DNA from: Chloroflexota bacterium
GTDB taxonomy: Bacteria > Chloroflexota > Chloroflexia > Thermomicrobiales > JADLAZ01
DNA length: 25,253 nucleotides
Direction of reading: 5' to 3'
NCBI GenBank assembly: GCA_020849725.1
Contig: JADLAZ010000044.1
Location: forward strand, 1-25,253
The position numbers were made by a program, and so were the translations under genes. Positions 7,397 to 16,500 of this stretch are shown here, piece by piece. The notes beneath the pieces are model-generated. The model ran no database searches. It worked only from the letters and a program-made list of their open reading frames with translations, and was not told the origin of the DNA. Position 1 is the first letter of the stretch, and every line of letters begins with the position of its first letter.

Positions 7397-10300
7397 ATGC
7401 TGAGACGGGCGATCAATTGGGTGCTGGCAGTGACGGTGGTCGCGGGCCTGATCACCTGGCCAGCACCGGCGCCAGTGACGGCAGCCTCGTATGATCCAGA
7501 GCTGCTCTATCCTATTAATGGGGCGACGGCCGGCCCGGATCAGCCGACCTTCACCTGGCAGATGCCAGCTGCCTTTGGTGGCGTCGTCAACTCCCAGAAG
7601 ATCTGGGTCGTCGACGACTTGAACGGCGACGGCTCCTATACCGAGGCCGACTTCAACGTCGCCACCGATTGCGCGGCGAACGCGGTCGTTCTCAATTGCC
7701 GCTTCGTGACCTCGATCGACAAGGCGCTGCGCAGTTGGACGCCGACGAGTAGCCCGCTGCTGTACAACAAGCAGTATGTCTGGCGGGTGGAGACCTTCAC
7801 CTCGATAGGCAACGGCAAGACCTGGAGCACGTTCCGCACGACTGACGTGCCGGCTGCCCCGGCCCTGATTGCCCCGGCCGATAACGCCCAGGGCGTCCTG
7901 CACCGGCCCAGCTTCTCCTGGAATCCCGTGACCCTGGCCGGCAGCTACATCCTGCAAGTCGGCACCGATGTGACCTTCTCGACGAGTGTCGTCATCAACG
8001 TCGTGACAGGCACGACCGCCTACGACCACACCGCCGATCTGGCGCTCAACACGACCCATTTCTGGCGGGTGCAGGCGCTCAACGGCGCCGGCGCCGGCCC
8101 GTGGTCGGTGGTGCGCCAGTTCAAGACCCAGGCGTCGGCTGGCGCCATGACCGCACCGCCCCTGCTGACGCCGGGGGTGGATGAGCTGATGACCGCGACC
8201 GACCCGGTCTTCACCTGGTCGGCTGTGCCCGGCGCCACGCAGTACGAGTTGTCGGTCTACACCGCCAGCTCCGGTGGCGTGCCGCTCGGCGGCTCGCCGC
8301 GCATCATCTCCGCGCCGACCACGTCCTACGCCTGGAAGGCGAGCGATCCGCCGTTCACCTACAACCGGCCGCCGGTCGCCCCCTTCCCGACCGGCCCGTA
8401 CTATTGGGAAGTCAAGGCACGCTCCAGCGGCACCCAGTTCGCGACGAGCGAGCGGCGCGCGTTCGCCTTCGCGCTGCCGGCCTGCGCCAACCCGCCGGCG
8501 GTGCCCAGCCTGGTGGCGCCCGCGGCCGACATTACCGTCGGCACGCTGACGCCGACCTTTGACTGGACTGACTCGGGCTTCGGCACGACGTCGGCGGCCA
8601 ACTACGTGGTTTACGTGCATACCTCGAATCCGTCCGACCCGGTGACCGGCCCCTATGGCGGCGCGGCCTCGCCGTCGGTGCAGGTCGCCCGCCACACTTG
8701 GGCCAGCGCCTTGACGCCCAACACGACCTACTACTGGCGCGTCCAGACGCAGTGCAACACGGTCTACTCCAACCCCAAGAGCACGCCGTGGCGCATGTTC
8801 CGCACCCCGGCGGCGCTGGCCGGCATTCAGCCGCCGCAACTGCTGGCGCCGGCCACCGGCAGCGCCACGCAGAACCTGACGCCGACGCTCGACTGGACCG
8901 TCGCGTTCGGCGCGGCCGAGTACGATCTGCAGGTGCGCAACAACGCCGACCCCGACTGGTCCACGCCGATCGTCAATCTGACCGACGACGCCGCGCCGAC
9001 GCCGGCCGCGACCGGCCCGGCGCTGGCCGCGACGACCTACACGCTGGCCGCGGCGCTGACGATGAACAACATCTACCGCTGGCGTGTGCGCGGTGTCGCC
9101 GCCGACGGCACGACGAAGAGCGCCTGGTCGACGGAGTTCACCTTCGGGCTGGCGACGCCGCCGGCGGTGCCGGTGCTGTCGACGCCGGCCACCTCGACCG
9201 TCCTGCCGACCGGCGCGGACCTCCGGCCGGACTTTGTCTGGACCAGTTCGCCCGCGTCGACCTCGTACCGCCTTCAGTTGTTCACCGCCGGCACCAGCTC
9301 CTCGCCCATCGACTTCAACAGTGGGGCCACGCCGGCGCTCGACGTGGCCGGTATTCTGCCGCTGACCTACACGCCCAGCGTCGACCTGCAGGCGGGCACC
9401 TGGTACTGGTGGCGCGTGGCGGGCAACAACTCCGGCCTGGATGGCGCTTTCAGCACGCCGTTCAGCCTCAAGCTGCCGCCAGCGCCAGCGCCGAACGCGC
9501 CGACCACCCTGAACTTCAGCCGCGCACCGGCGCCGGACGATGCCAAGGCGCCGCTGCAGCCGGCGCTCACCTGGACCGACGGCAGCGCCGGCTCGGCCAG
9601 CCAGGCGGTCGACTTCAGCCTGCAGGTGGCCAAGGCGACGAATCCCACCTATGCCGCCGGGCCGGACCTGGTGATCAGCCTGGCCGGCCTGACGACGGCG
9701 AGCTTCGCCATCTCGACGCCGCTGGCCTACAACACGGCCTACCTCTGGCGCGTCCGTGGCCGCAATGCGACCGACTTCGGCCCGTGGACGGAAGGGACGT
9801 TCACGACACTGCCGCCGCCGCCGCCGACGGCGCCGACCTTGCTCTACCCCGGCAATGGCCCGCAGTTCCCGTCGTTCAGCCCGGTCTTCGGCTGGAGCGC
9901 GGTCACCGGCGCGGCCCACTACCAGCTTCAGTTCTCCACCTCGTCCGCGACCAATGCGAACGGCGATTTTGCCTCCAGCCTCTACAGCTCGCCAGGTGCG
10001 AGCCTGACGACCACCAGCTACTACTATCACCTATCGTCCAACGTGACGTTCCTGCCGGGCACCACCTACTACTGGCACGTGCGCGCCTTCAACGGCGTCA
10101 ATCCCACCGGTAGCCCCTGGTCGTCGACCTGGTCGTTTGTCACACCGGCCGGCACCGGCACGCCGGGAACGGTCGCGCTGATGGTCCTGCCGGCCATGGA
10201 CGCGACTAATGTGCCGATCCGACCGACCTTCAACTGGTCCGATGCCAGCCTGGCCTGTGGCTACAAGCTGCAGATCCGCCTGAGCGACGCGACCGGTCTG

Positions 10301-13300
10301 GCGCCGCTGACCAGCGGGCCGGCCGTCTTTGACCAGCAGGTCCGACCGTCGCAGCATTTCATCCTGTCCGACCTCACGTTCAACGGCACGGTGCTGTACA
10401 ACACCAAACTGTGGTGGCGGCTCATCCCGGTCGGCCTCAGTGGCGCCAGTTGCACCACTCAGGGAACGCCGACGAGTTGGCAGCCCTTCACGACACGCCT
10501 GCCCGACCCGCCGGCGCAGCCGGCGCTGGTGGCGCCGGCCGATGACGCCGTCAACCGACTGGCGACGAATCCGCCAACCTTCGAGTACACCGACAGCAGC
10601 GCCGGCACGCCGTTCGCCGCGACCGGCTACGCGATCAAGGTGGCCAAGGACCCGGCGCTGACGGTGGACGCGATCACCTACAACGCCACCACGACCAGCT
10701 TCACGCCGCCGCAGGCGCTCGACTACGACCAGATCTACTACTGGCGAGTGACGCCGATCAATGCCGGCGGCAACGGACCGGCCTCCGGCGTGCGCGCCTT
10801 CCTGACGCCGCTGCCGGCGCCGCCTAGCACACCGTCGCTGACGACCCCGGCCGCCGGCGCGGTTGGTCTGCCGCTGCTGCCGACGTTTGCCTTCAGCGAC
10901 ACCAGCGTCAACACACCCAGCCAGGCCAGCCACTTCCAGATCGTTGTGGCGACGGACGCGGCCCTCAATAGCCGCGTCGTCGATACCGGCTTCCTGCCGA
11001 TCGCCAGCCTGACCAGTGGCGGCGCACCGGGCGCCTACACGCTCACGCTGGCGGCGCCGCTGCCGTCATACTTCGCGCCCTACTACTGGTCGGTGAAGGC
11101 CAAGAACAAGAACGCGACGCCGAGTGCCTTCGCCGCAGCGCGCAGCCTTCGCACCCAGGCGCAGGGGCCTGGCCTGACGCAACCCGGCAGCTCCTCGGCG
11201 CCCGGACCGGTCCTGCCGGGTGTGCGCCCGGACTATGCCTGGACTGCCGTCGGTGGAGCAACCAAGTTCGAGCATCAGGTCGCGGCCAACGCCGCCTTCG
11301 GCAGTGCCGTCACGACGACGATTGAGCCGGCGGCGACAGCCTTCACGCCGGTCGACAACCTGTCGGCCAACACGCCGTACGGCTGGCGCGTGCGCGCCTT
11401 CAGTGGCGGCGAGTGGACCGATTGGTCGGCCACGTTCTTCTTCACCACCCCGAATGTGACGCCGCCGAGCGCGCCTGTGCCGTCAAGCACGAACCAGACC
11501 AATCCGCTCCGGCCGCGGCTCAACCACTCCAGCCCGGTCGGCGCGACCTACTACGATTATCAGATCTTCGCCTATGACACCCTGACCAGTACCTGCGAGA
11601 CCGACGGCACGCCTGCCTACCAGAAGATGGGCGTGCTCACCCTGCCCTTCACCGTGGACGCCGACCTGCCGACCAGCGCGACGCTGTGCTGGCGGGTGCG
11701 GGCGGGCAACAGCGAAGGGTCCAGCGCCTGGGCGACGTTCGGGACGTCGTTCGTCACGCCGGTCGCCGGCCCCACCGGCCTGGCGGTCAGCGGTGTGGAC
11801 CTGAGCGTGCCGACCTTCACCTGGAGCACCATTGGCCAGCTCAACTTCACCGTCGAGTGGTCCGCGAGCGCCGACTTCGCGGCGGGCAATGTCACGCGCT
11901 TCAAGACCGTCAGCGCGCCGGCTCCGGCGACGACGACCTACACTGTGCCGGACGCCGACCGCCTGAGCTACAGCACGACCTACTATGTGCACGTCAAGGC
12001 CACGACATCCGAGCCGGACACGGCCTGGTCGAGCACGGTCAGCTTCACGACACCGCCGACCCCAAACGCCGTCACGCAGCCGGTGATTCTATCGCCCGGC
12101 GCCGGGGCGACCAATGTCGCCATCTTCCCGACCTTCACCTGGTCGCGAGTGGATAGCGCCAGCGCGTATGATGTCACGATCACCCATCCGTCGCTGGCGA
12201 ACCGCGGCTCGTTCGAGGTGCCGCAACCGGCGAGTGGCAATCCGAGCTATCAACTGCCGTACTCGGCGCCATCGCCGAAGTGCCCGACCAATGCCAGTTG
12301 CGCGCTGACATTCAGCCAGACGTATCAGGTGCAGGTCGTGGCGAAGAACGCGATCAGCACCTCGACAGCCGGCACGGCGAGCTTCACTACCCAAGCCGCC
12401 GCGGCGGCGGGCGTGCCAGTGCAGGATAGCCCCGGCGTCGATGCCACCGTCGTCGAAGTGCAGCCGACGCTCACCTGGCACGATCCGTCGGGCCTGGCGT
12501 CGAGCTTCAAGCTGCGCGTGCAGGGTGTCACATCGTATGGCGCCGCCTGCCCGAGCAATCCAACCGTCGATGCAAACGGTATGCTGATCGGCAATGTCGG
12601 CATCGCACCGACCGTGTACGCGCCGACCTACAAGACTCAGGCGCTGTTCGTCGGCAACTGCTACTTCTGGCAAGTTCGATCGGTGAACAGTCAGGGCGAG
12701 TCCGACTGGACGACGCCGCGCAAGTTCGTGGTCGGCACCACTGCGGTTCCGACCAATCCGCACCAGGTGCTGCCTAGCGCCTACCAGTTGCGACCCCAGG
12801 TCGCCTGGGACGTCGTGCCCGGAGTGACTGGCTACAAGGTCCAGTTCTCAACCGCCACCGGCAGCGAGTCGGCCTTCCTGGCGGGGCTGGCGCACGAGCA
12901 CATCTCCACCGACGGCGCGGCGACGAGCTACATGCCGGTGGCCGAGCTGCCGGCCGGTCCCAGCTACTACTGGCGCGTGGCCGGTCGCGCTGGTCCCAGC
13001 GATGGCCCCTTCACCGGCATCCAGAGCGTGCAGCCCGCGCCACTGGCGGCGCCGGCGCCGCCGCTGCCGCCAGCCCTGGCCAATTTCGGCTACTCATTCC
13101 CCAGCTCGGGCACCGTGCCCGCCTTCACCTGGAGCGATCCCAGCCCGGACCCGACCAGCGCCACCAGCTGGGACATCGAGGTCGCCCAGGCCACGAGCGT
13201 CAACACCGGCGCCGGCACGCTGGAAGCGCGCGGCCGGTTCACCAGCCAGGTCAAGGGATCGGCTAACGGCCTGACCACGCCGGCCTGGACCTATGCCGGT

Positions 13301-16300
13301 CTGGCGCTGTCGCCCAACACGCAGTACTTCGCCCACATCCGCGGCCGCAACAATAGCGGCGCCGGCATCGGTGCGGATGGCGGCTGGTCGGCGGCGTTCC
13401 CTTTCACCACCGGCGAGGGCGGTGTGCCGCAGCCGCCGGTCCTGGCCGGTCCGTCCTGCCCGAGCGAGGGTATCGGCACGCCGGCGCAGCCGTGCTGGGT
13501 GGCCTCGCTGCTGCCGTCGTTCACCTGGCAGGCGGCGCAGGACACGACCTACTACCGCATCGTCTTCGGCACCACCAACGACATCGACGGCAGCTTCGTC
13601 CAAACGTCGAGCGACATCGTCGTGCCGGGTGGCGCGGGCGCGACCAGCTACCAGATGCAGGGCACGGAAGGCGTCAACCTCGCCAACCGGCAGACCCTGC
13701 GCTGGGGTGTCAAGGCCGGCAACCTGGTCGGTCTGAGCGGCGTCGGCACGACCGGTGTCATCCGCCCGGTGCTGTTTCTGAGCGGCCTGCCGTCCGGGCT
13801 GGCGCCTGCCGGCGGGACGACAGTCGCGACGCTGCGTCCGACGTTCACCTGGACGCCCGTGCAGTACGCCACGCAGTACCGCATCCACATCTTCAATGTC
13901 ACGACCAACACCGACCACACGCTGCCGTTCGGCATCAGCCCGAACGCCCAGAACGACACGGGCGGGCAGCAGAGCTACACGCTCGACGCCGGCAAACCAG
14001 TGCTGCTGGCGAACCAGCAGTACCGCTGGCGGCTGCTGGCGATCAATGAGCGCGGTGAGACGGACTACAGCGGCTGGGCCGACTTCGCGACGCCGGAGAC
14101 GCCGGTCGCGCCGACGGGCACGATCGCGCCGACCAGTCCGCTGGATGACGCCGTCAATCAGTCGCAGACGCCCACCTTTATCTTCAGCTACAGCAGCGCC
14201 GACAGCGCGACGATCAGCGGCTATCAGCTTCAGGTGATGAAGTGCGGCGTGAACCTCTGCCCCGCATCGCTCACTGACGCCACCTTCACGATGGGCAATG
14301 GCGGTTTCTTCAAGGACATCACCACGACGCAAACCGCTGGTGTCACCTATCTGCTGGCCGGCAGCACGCTGTCGGAGAACAACTACTACGCCTGGCGGGT
14401 GCTGGCTCGCAACGCCCAGGGCCTGGCCGACGCCACGAGCGCCACGATCCGGACCTTCCGCGTCGGCGCGCGAACGCCGACCCTGGTCGGCCCGGCTAAC
14501 ACCAGCACCGTGACCACACCGACGCCGACCTTCCAGTGGCTGTCCATCGGCGCCAGCTCCTACACGCTCGAGGTTGGCGCGCGGGCGGCGAACAACACCT
14601 GCCCCTTCAGTCCGCTGGCGATCGACCAGCGCAACCTGCCGGGGTCAACCACCAGCTTCGTGCCGGGCACGCCGCTGGCGGTCAACACGACCTACTGCTG
14701 GCGGGTCAAGGCGATCAGTGGCCCGTCGACCTACACCTCGCAAATCTGGACCTTCACCATCACTGTGCCGGCGACGTCGCTGCCGGTGGCGCCGACCAAC
14801 CTGACGCCGACAGGCAACGTCGCCAATCTCACGCCGGCGCTCGGTTGGACCGATCCCGGCCCCGGTGACGCGCGCGCCAGCCAGTTCGAGTACGCTGTGT
14901 ACGACTCCGGCAACCAGCAGATCGCCACCGGCCTGGTCAGCACCAACGCGGTGACGCTCGGCACGCTGGCCCTCGGCGACTACACGTTCAAGGTGCGCGG
15001 CAGCAACGCCATCGGCAATGGACCCTACTCGGCCACTGCCGCCTTCAGCGTCACCGCTGCCCCGACCGCGCCGCTGCCGCCGGCGCTGCTGTTGCCCGGG
15101 CACAACAGCAATCAGAATCCGGTCGGGCTGACGTTCACCTGGAAGGATCCGGGGTCGGGCACGAGCGCAGCCGGCACGAACTGGCGGTTCTCCGTGCGCA
15201 CCTGGGTCGACGTATTCTGTGTCGAGTTCCCATCCAACACCTTCGATCCGAACTGCGCCAGTGGCGGCTCGCTGACCGGCGTGCCCGACAGCGACGGCAA
15301 GCTGAAGTACAGCTACACCCTCACCGGCGCGCAGGCGGCTCTGCTCCCCAGTCCGACGAGGTACAACTGGCAGGTCAAGGTCCGCAATCCGGCCATTGGC
15401 TACTGGAAGAACAGCAACTCGTTCTACTTCTCGTCCGGCGCCGGTGAGGCCACCGCCACGCCCACGCCGACGAATACGCCGACCGGCCCGACGGCCACGC
15501 CGACCGTGACCCCGACGCCCGGCGGCCCGACGGCCACGCCGACTGACACGCCAACGCCGACACCGACGGTGCCCGGCCTGCCGGCGCCGGGACAGGTCAG
15601 CCCAATCAACGGCCAGACGGGCGTGGCGGTAACCGGCTTCCAGTTCCGGTGGAACTCGGTCACTGCGCCGCCCGGCTATGTCCACAGCGGCTACGAATTG
15701 AAGCTCCACCTGACCGATGACGCGGGCAACCCGACCGGATTGCCGGTCTGGACGGCGCAGCCGTCGGCGAGCGCCACCTTCATTAACCTGCCTGGCTACA
15801 TCACGCTGCAAGGGGGGACGCGATACTTCTGGCAGATCCGCGCCAAGTACCCAGCCCTGGGCACGATCTCGTCGACGACATTCTGGACGGCCGGCGCCGC
15901 CACCGCGACGCCCACCGCCACTCAGACGGGGCCGACCGCGACCCCGACCCTGACGCCCACGCCGGGCGGGCCGACGGCCACGCCGACCAGCACGCCAACC
16001 ACGACTGGCGGCGCCGTGCCGCCGCCGAACCTGACCGGCCCGGCCAACGGCGCTACCACCGGCACGACGCCGACGTTCACCTGGACGGCGCCGGCCGGCG
16101 TGACCGTCACCAACTTCGATTGGGAGATCTGGGTCGGCGCCACCTGCGGCACGGGCACCCGCTGGTACAACCAGACGCCCGGCGGCGCGGTGACGTCGCT
16201 CCCGCTCCCGGCCTACAAGGCGCTCACGTCCGGGCAGGGGCAGATCTACTGCTGGCGGATGCGCACCAAGCTGGGATCGAACCCGAGCGACTGGGTGTCG

Positions 16301-16321
16301 CGCACGCTGACCGTCCCCTGA
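7397..16321 (+). CDS. Giant secreted protein of about 26 fibronectin-III-like modules
   Basis: A 2974-residue surface or extracellular protein with no recognised catalytic domain. ATG 7397 follows GGAGG by 7 nt; the frame is open further upstream, but a signal peptide starts exactly here (MLRRAINWVLAVTVVAGL, cleavage near A29-A30). The rest is about 26 modules of roughly 95-125 residues. Each opens with a phrase like LxxPxxGAxxxxxxPTFTW and closes with xTTYYWRVRAxN and WSxxxxFTTP, the strand pattern of FnIII-like domains. All 22 cysteines lie as two per module in 11 modules. Module 1 holds a dockerin/EF-hand-like loop (D74-D85). Two Thr-Pro linkers flank the penultimate module (15452-15568 and 15902-16006). 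No LPXTG, sorting helix or SLH domain is visible, so the mode of attachment is unknown. Likely roles, all inferred, are adhesion, a surface layer or a filament. Confidence 0.85.
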   Translation: MLRRAINWVLAVTVVAGLITWPAPAPVTAASYDPELLYPINGATAGPDQPTFTWQMPAAFGGVVNSQKIWVVDDLNGDGSYTEADFNVATDCAANAVVLNCRFVTSIDKALRSWTPTSSPLLYNKQYVWRVETFTSIGNGKTWSTFRTTDVPAAPALIAPADNAQGVLHRPSFSWNPVTLAGSYILQVGTDVTFSTSVVINVVTGTTAYDHTADLALNTTHFWRVQALNGAGAGPWSVVRQFKTQASAGAMTAPPLLTPGVDELMTATDPVFTWSAVPGATQYELSVYTASSGGVPLGGSPRIISAPTTSYAWKASDPPFTYNRPPVAPFPTGPYYWEVKARSSGTQFATSERRAFAFALPACANPPAVPSLVAPAADITVGTLTPTFDWTDSGFGTTSAANYVVYVHTSNPSDPVTGPYGGAASPSVQVARHTWASALTPNTTYYWRVQTQCNTVYSNPKSTPWRMFRTPAALAGIQPPQLLAPATGSATQNLTPTLDWTVAFGAAEYDLQVRNNADPDWSTPIVNLTDDAAPTPAATGPALAATTYTLAAALTMNNIYRWRVRGVAADGTTKSAWSTEFTFGLATPPAVPVLSTPATSTVLPTGADLRPDFVWTSSPASTSYRLQLFTAGTSSSPIDFNSGATPALDVAGILPLTYTPSVDLQAGTWYWWRVAGNNSGLDGAFSTPFSLKLPPAPAPNAPTTLNFSRAPAPDDAKAPLQPALTWTDGSAGSASQAVDFSLQVAKATNPTYAAGPDLVISLAGLTTASFAISTPLAYNTAYLWRVRGRNATDFGPWTEGTFTTLPPPPPTAPTLLYPGNGPQFPSFSPVFGWSAVTGAAHYQLQFSTSSATNANGDFASSLYSSPGASLTTTSYYYHLSSNVTFLPGTTYYWHVRAFNGVNPTGSPWSSTWSFVTPAGTGTPGTVALMVLPAMDATNVPIRPTFNWSDASLACGYKLQIRLSDATGLAPLTSGPAVFDQQVRPSQHFILSDLTFNGTVLYNTKLWWRLIPVGLSGASCTTQGTPTSWQPFTTRLPDPPAQPALVAPADDAVNRLATNPPTFEYTDSSAGTPFAATGYAIKVAKDPALTVDAITYNATTTSFTPPQALDYDQIYYWRVTPINAGGNGPASGVRAFLTPLPAPPSTPSLTTPAAGAVGLPLLPTFAFSDTSVNTPSQASHFQIVVATDAALNSRVVDTGFLPIASLTSGGAPGAYTLTLAAPLPSYFAPYYWSVKAKNKNATPSAFAAARSLRTQAQGPGLTQPGSSSAPGPVLPGVRPDYAWTAVGGATKFEHQVAANAAFGSAVTTTIEPAATAFTPVDNLSANTPYGWRVRAFSGGEWTDWSATFFFTTPNVTPPSAPVPSSTNQTNPLRPRLNHSSPVGATYYDYQIFAYDTLTSTCETDGTPAYQKMGVLTLPFTVDADLPTSATLCWRVRAGNSEGSSAWATFGTSFVTPVAGPTGLAVSGVDLSVPTFTWSTIGQLNFTVEWSASADFAAGNVTRFKTVSAPAPATTTYTVPDADRLSYSTTYYVHVKATTSEPDTAWSSTVSFTTPPTPNAVTQPVILSPGAGATNVAIFPTFTWSRVDSASAYDVTITHPSLANRGSFEVPQPASGNPSYQLPYSAPSPKCPTNASCALTFSQTYQVQVVAKNAISTSTAGTASFTTQAAAAAGVPVQDSPGVDATVVEVQPTLTWHDPSGLASSFKLRVQGVTSYGAACPSNPTVDANGMLIGNVGIAPTVYAPTYKTQALFVGNCYFWQVRSVNSQGESDWTTPRKFVVGTTAVPTNPHQVLPSAYQLRPQVAWDVVPGVTGYKVQFSTATGSESAFLAGLAHEHISTDGAATSYMPVAELPAGPSYYWRVAGRAGPSDGPFTGIQSVQPAPLAAPAPPLPPALANFGYSFPSSGTVPAFTWSDPSPDPTSATSWDIEVAQATSVNTGAGTLEARGRFTSQVKGSANGLTTPAWTYAGLALSPNTQYFAHIRGRNNSGAGIGADGGWSAAFPFTTGEGGVPQPPVLAGPSCPSEGIGTPAQPCWVASLLPSFTWQAAQDTTYYRIVFGTTNDIDGSFVQTSSDIVVPGGAGATSYQMQGTEGVNLANRQTLRWGVKAGNLVGLSGVGTTGVIRPVLFLSGLPSGLAPAGGTTVATLRPTFTWTPVQYATQYRIHIFNVTTNTDHTLPFGISPNAQNDTGGQQSYTLDAGKPVLLANQQYRWRLLAINERGETDYSGWADFATPETPVAPTGTIAPTSPLDDAVNQSQTPTFIFSYSSADSATISGYQLQVMKCGVNLCPASLTDATFTMGNGGFFKDITTTQTAGVTYLLAGSTLSENNYYAWRVLARNAQGLADATSATIRTFRVGARTPTLVGPANTSTVTTPTPTFQWLSIGASSYTLEVGARAANNTCPFSPLAIDQRNLPGSTTSFVPGTPLAVNTTYCWRVKAISGPSTYTSQIWTFTITVPATSLPVAPTNLTPTGNVANLTPALGWTDPGPGDARASQFEYAVYDSGNQQIATGLVSTNAVTLGTLALGDYTFKVRGSNAIGNGPYSATAAFSVTAAPTAPLPPALLLPGHNSNQNPVGLTFTWKDPGSGTSAAGTNWRFSVRTWVDVFCVEFPSNTFDPNCASGGSLTGVPDSDGKLKYSYTLTGAQAALLPSPTRYNWQVKVRNPAIGYWKNSNSFYFSSGAGEATATPTPTNTPTGPTATPTVTPTPGGPTATPTDTPTPTPTVPGLPAPGQVSPINGQTGVAVTGFQFRWNSVTAPPGYVHSGYELKLHLTDDAGNPTGLPVWTAQPSASATFINLPGYITLQGGTRYFWQIRAKYPALGTISSTTFWTAGAATATPTATQTGPTATPTLTPTPGGPTATPTSTPTTTGGAVPPPNLTGPANGATTGTTPTFTWTAPAGVTVTNFDWEIWVGATCGTGTRWYNQTPGGAVTSLPLPAYKALTSGQGQIYCWRMRTKLGSNPSDWVSRTLTVP
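7616..7651 (+). other. Dockerin/EF-hand-like calcium loop in module 1
   Basis: Codons for residues 74-85 of the giant protein read DLNGDGSYTEAD. This fits the 12-residue calcium loop, with D at 1, N at 3, D at 5, G at 6, T at 9 and D at 12. There is only one such loop, so it is not a full dockerin. It sits in the loop between the early and late strands of the first module. Confidence 0.55.
15452..15568 (+). repeat. Thr-Pro low-complexity linker 1
   Basis: 39 codons encode an almost pure Thr/Pro/Ala/Gly stretch (TATPTPTNTPTGPTATP and on), between modules 24 and 25 of the giant protein. It contains GPTATPTxTPTPGGPTATPT, which recurs with one changed residue in linker 2. The DNA is a run of degenerate acg-ccg-type codon pairs. 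Confidence 0.85.
15902..16006 (+). repeat. Thr-Pro low-complexity linker 2
   Basis: 35 codons repeat the composition and core sequence of linker 1, between modules 25 and 26. The two linkers are about 450 nt apart, the length of one linker plus one module. This suggests that a module-linker unit was duplicated at the C-terminal end. Confidence 0.85.
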
Positions 16322-16347
16322 CGGTCGGCCATCGAACCCGGGCACGA

Positions 16348-16376
16348 CGCGGCCACCGGCGACACCGGTGGCCGCG
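16348..16376 (+). terminator. Strong 12-bp hairpin after the giant gene
   Basis: A perfect 12-bp stem (16348-16359 with 16365-16376, arm CGCGGCCACCGG) and a 5-nt loop CGACA begin 27 nt after the stop codon. No T-run follows on either strand, so this would be a non-canonical terminator or a 3'-end stabiliser. It lies between convergent genes and could serve both. Confidence 0.5.
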
Positions 16377-16430
16377 CCGGCCTGTCCGGTTGGCCTCTCC
16401 CTGGTGGGGTCGGCATGCCGTCAACGCGGC

Positions 16431-16461
16431 GGGGTTAACCCCCTACCCCCTTATCAGGGGG
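16431..16461. other. Palindrome and G/C-run hairpin in the convergent gap
   Basis: GGGGTTAACCCC (16431-16442) is a perfect 12-bp palindrome. Just after it, CCCCCT (16446-16451) pairs with AGGGGG (16456-16461) around TATC. The pair lies 40-70 bp from the deacetylase stop on the opposite strand and may help end that transcript; a protein-binding site is also possible. Confidence 0.35.
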
Positions 16462-16500
16462 AACAGCCCGACGCGACTGCCGCATCATGCGAGGCGTGGC

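Larger units (their letters stand above)
7487..16318 (+). repeat. Array of 26 degenerate FnIII-like protein repeats
   Basis: Reading the translation, I delimit 26 units by the paired landmarks PTFTW (early tryptophan strand) and YYWRV (late strand), averaging about 110 residues. Twenty-four precede the first Thr-Pro linker, one lies between the linkers and one closes the protein. The units are strongly diverged at DNA level, with no long identical stretches seen, so the array is old rather than a recent expansion. A few units (modules 3, 18, 19 and 21) carry insertions. Boundaries are approximate. Confidence 0.75.

Noticed and set aside
7379..10030. An antisense open frame of 883 codons, and several other long antisense frames, within the giant gene
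   Set aside because: They are Arg/Gly/Ala-rich with no motif, as expected for the opposite strand of a GC-rich gene with strong third-position bias. The sense frame has clear domain repeats.
15452..16006. Regular short repeats that could suggest a CRISPR array or minisatellite
   Set aside because: They are in-frame Thr-Pro codon repeats inside the giant protein, with no constant repeat/spacer structure.
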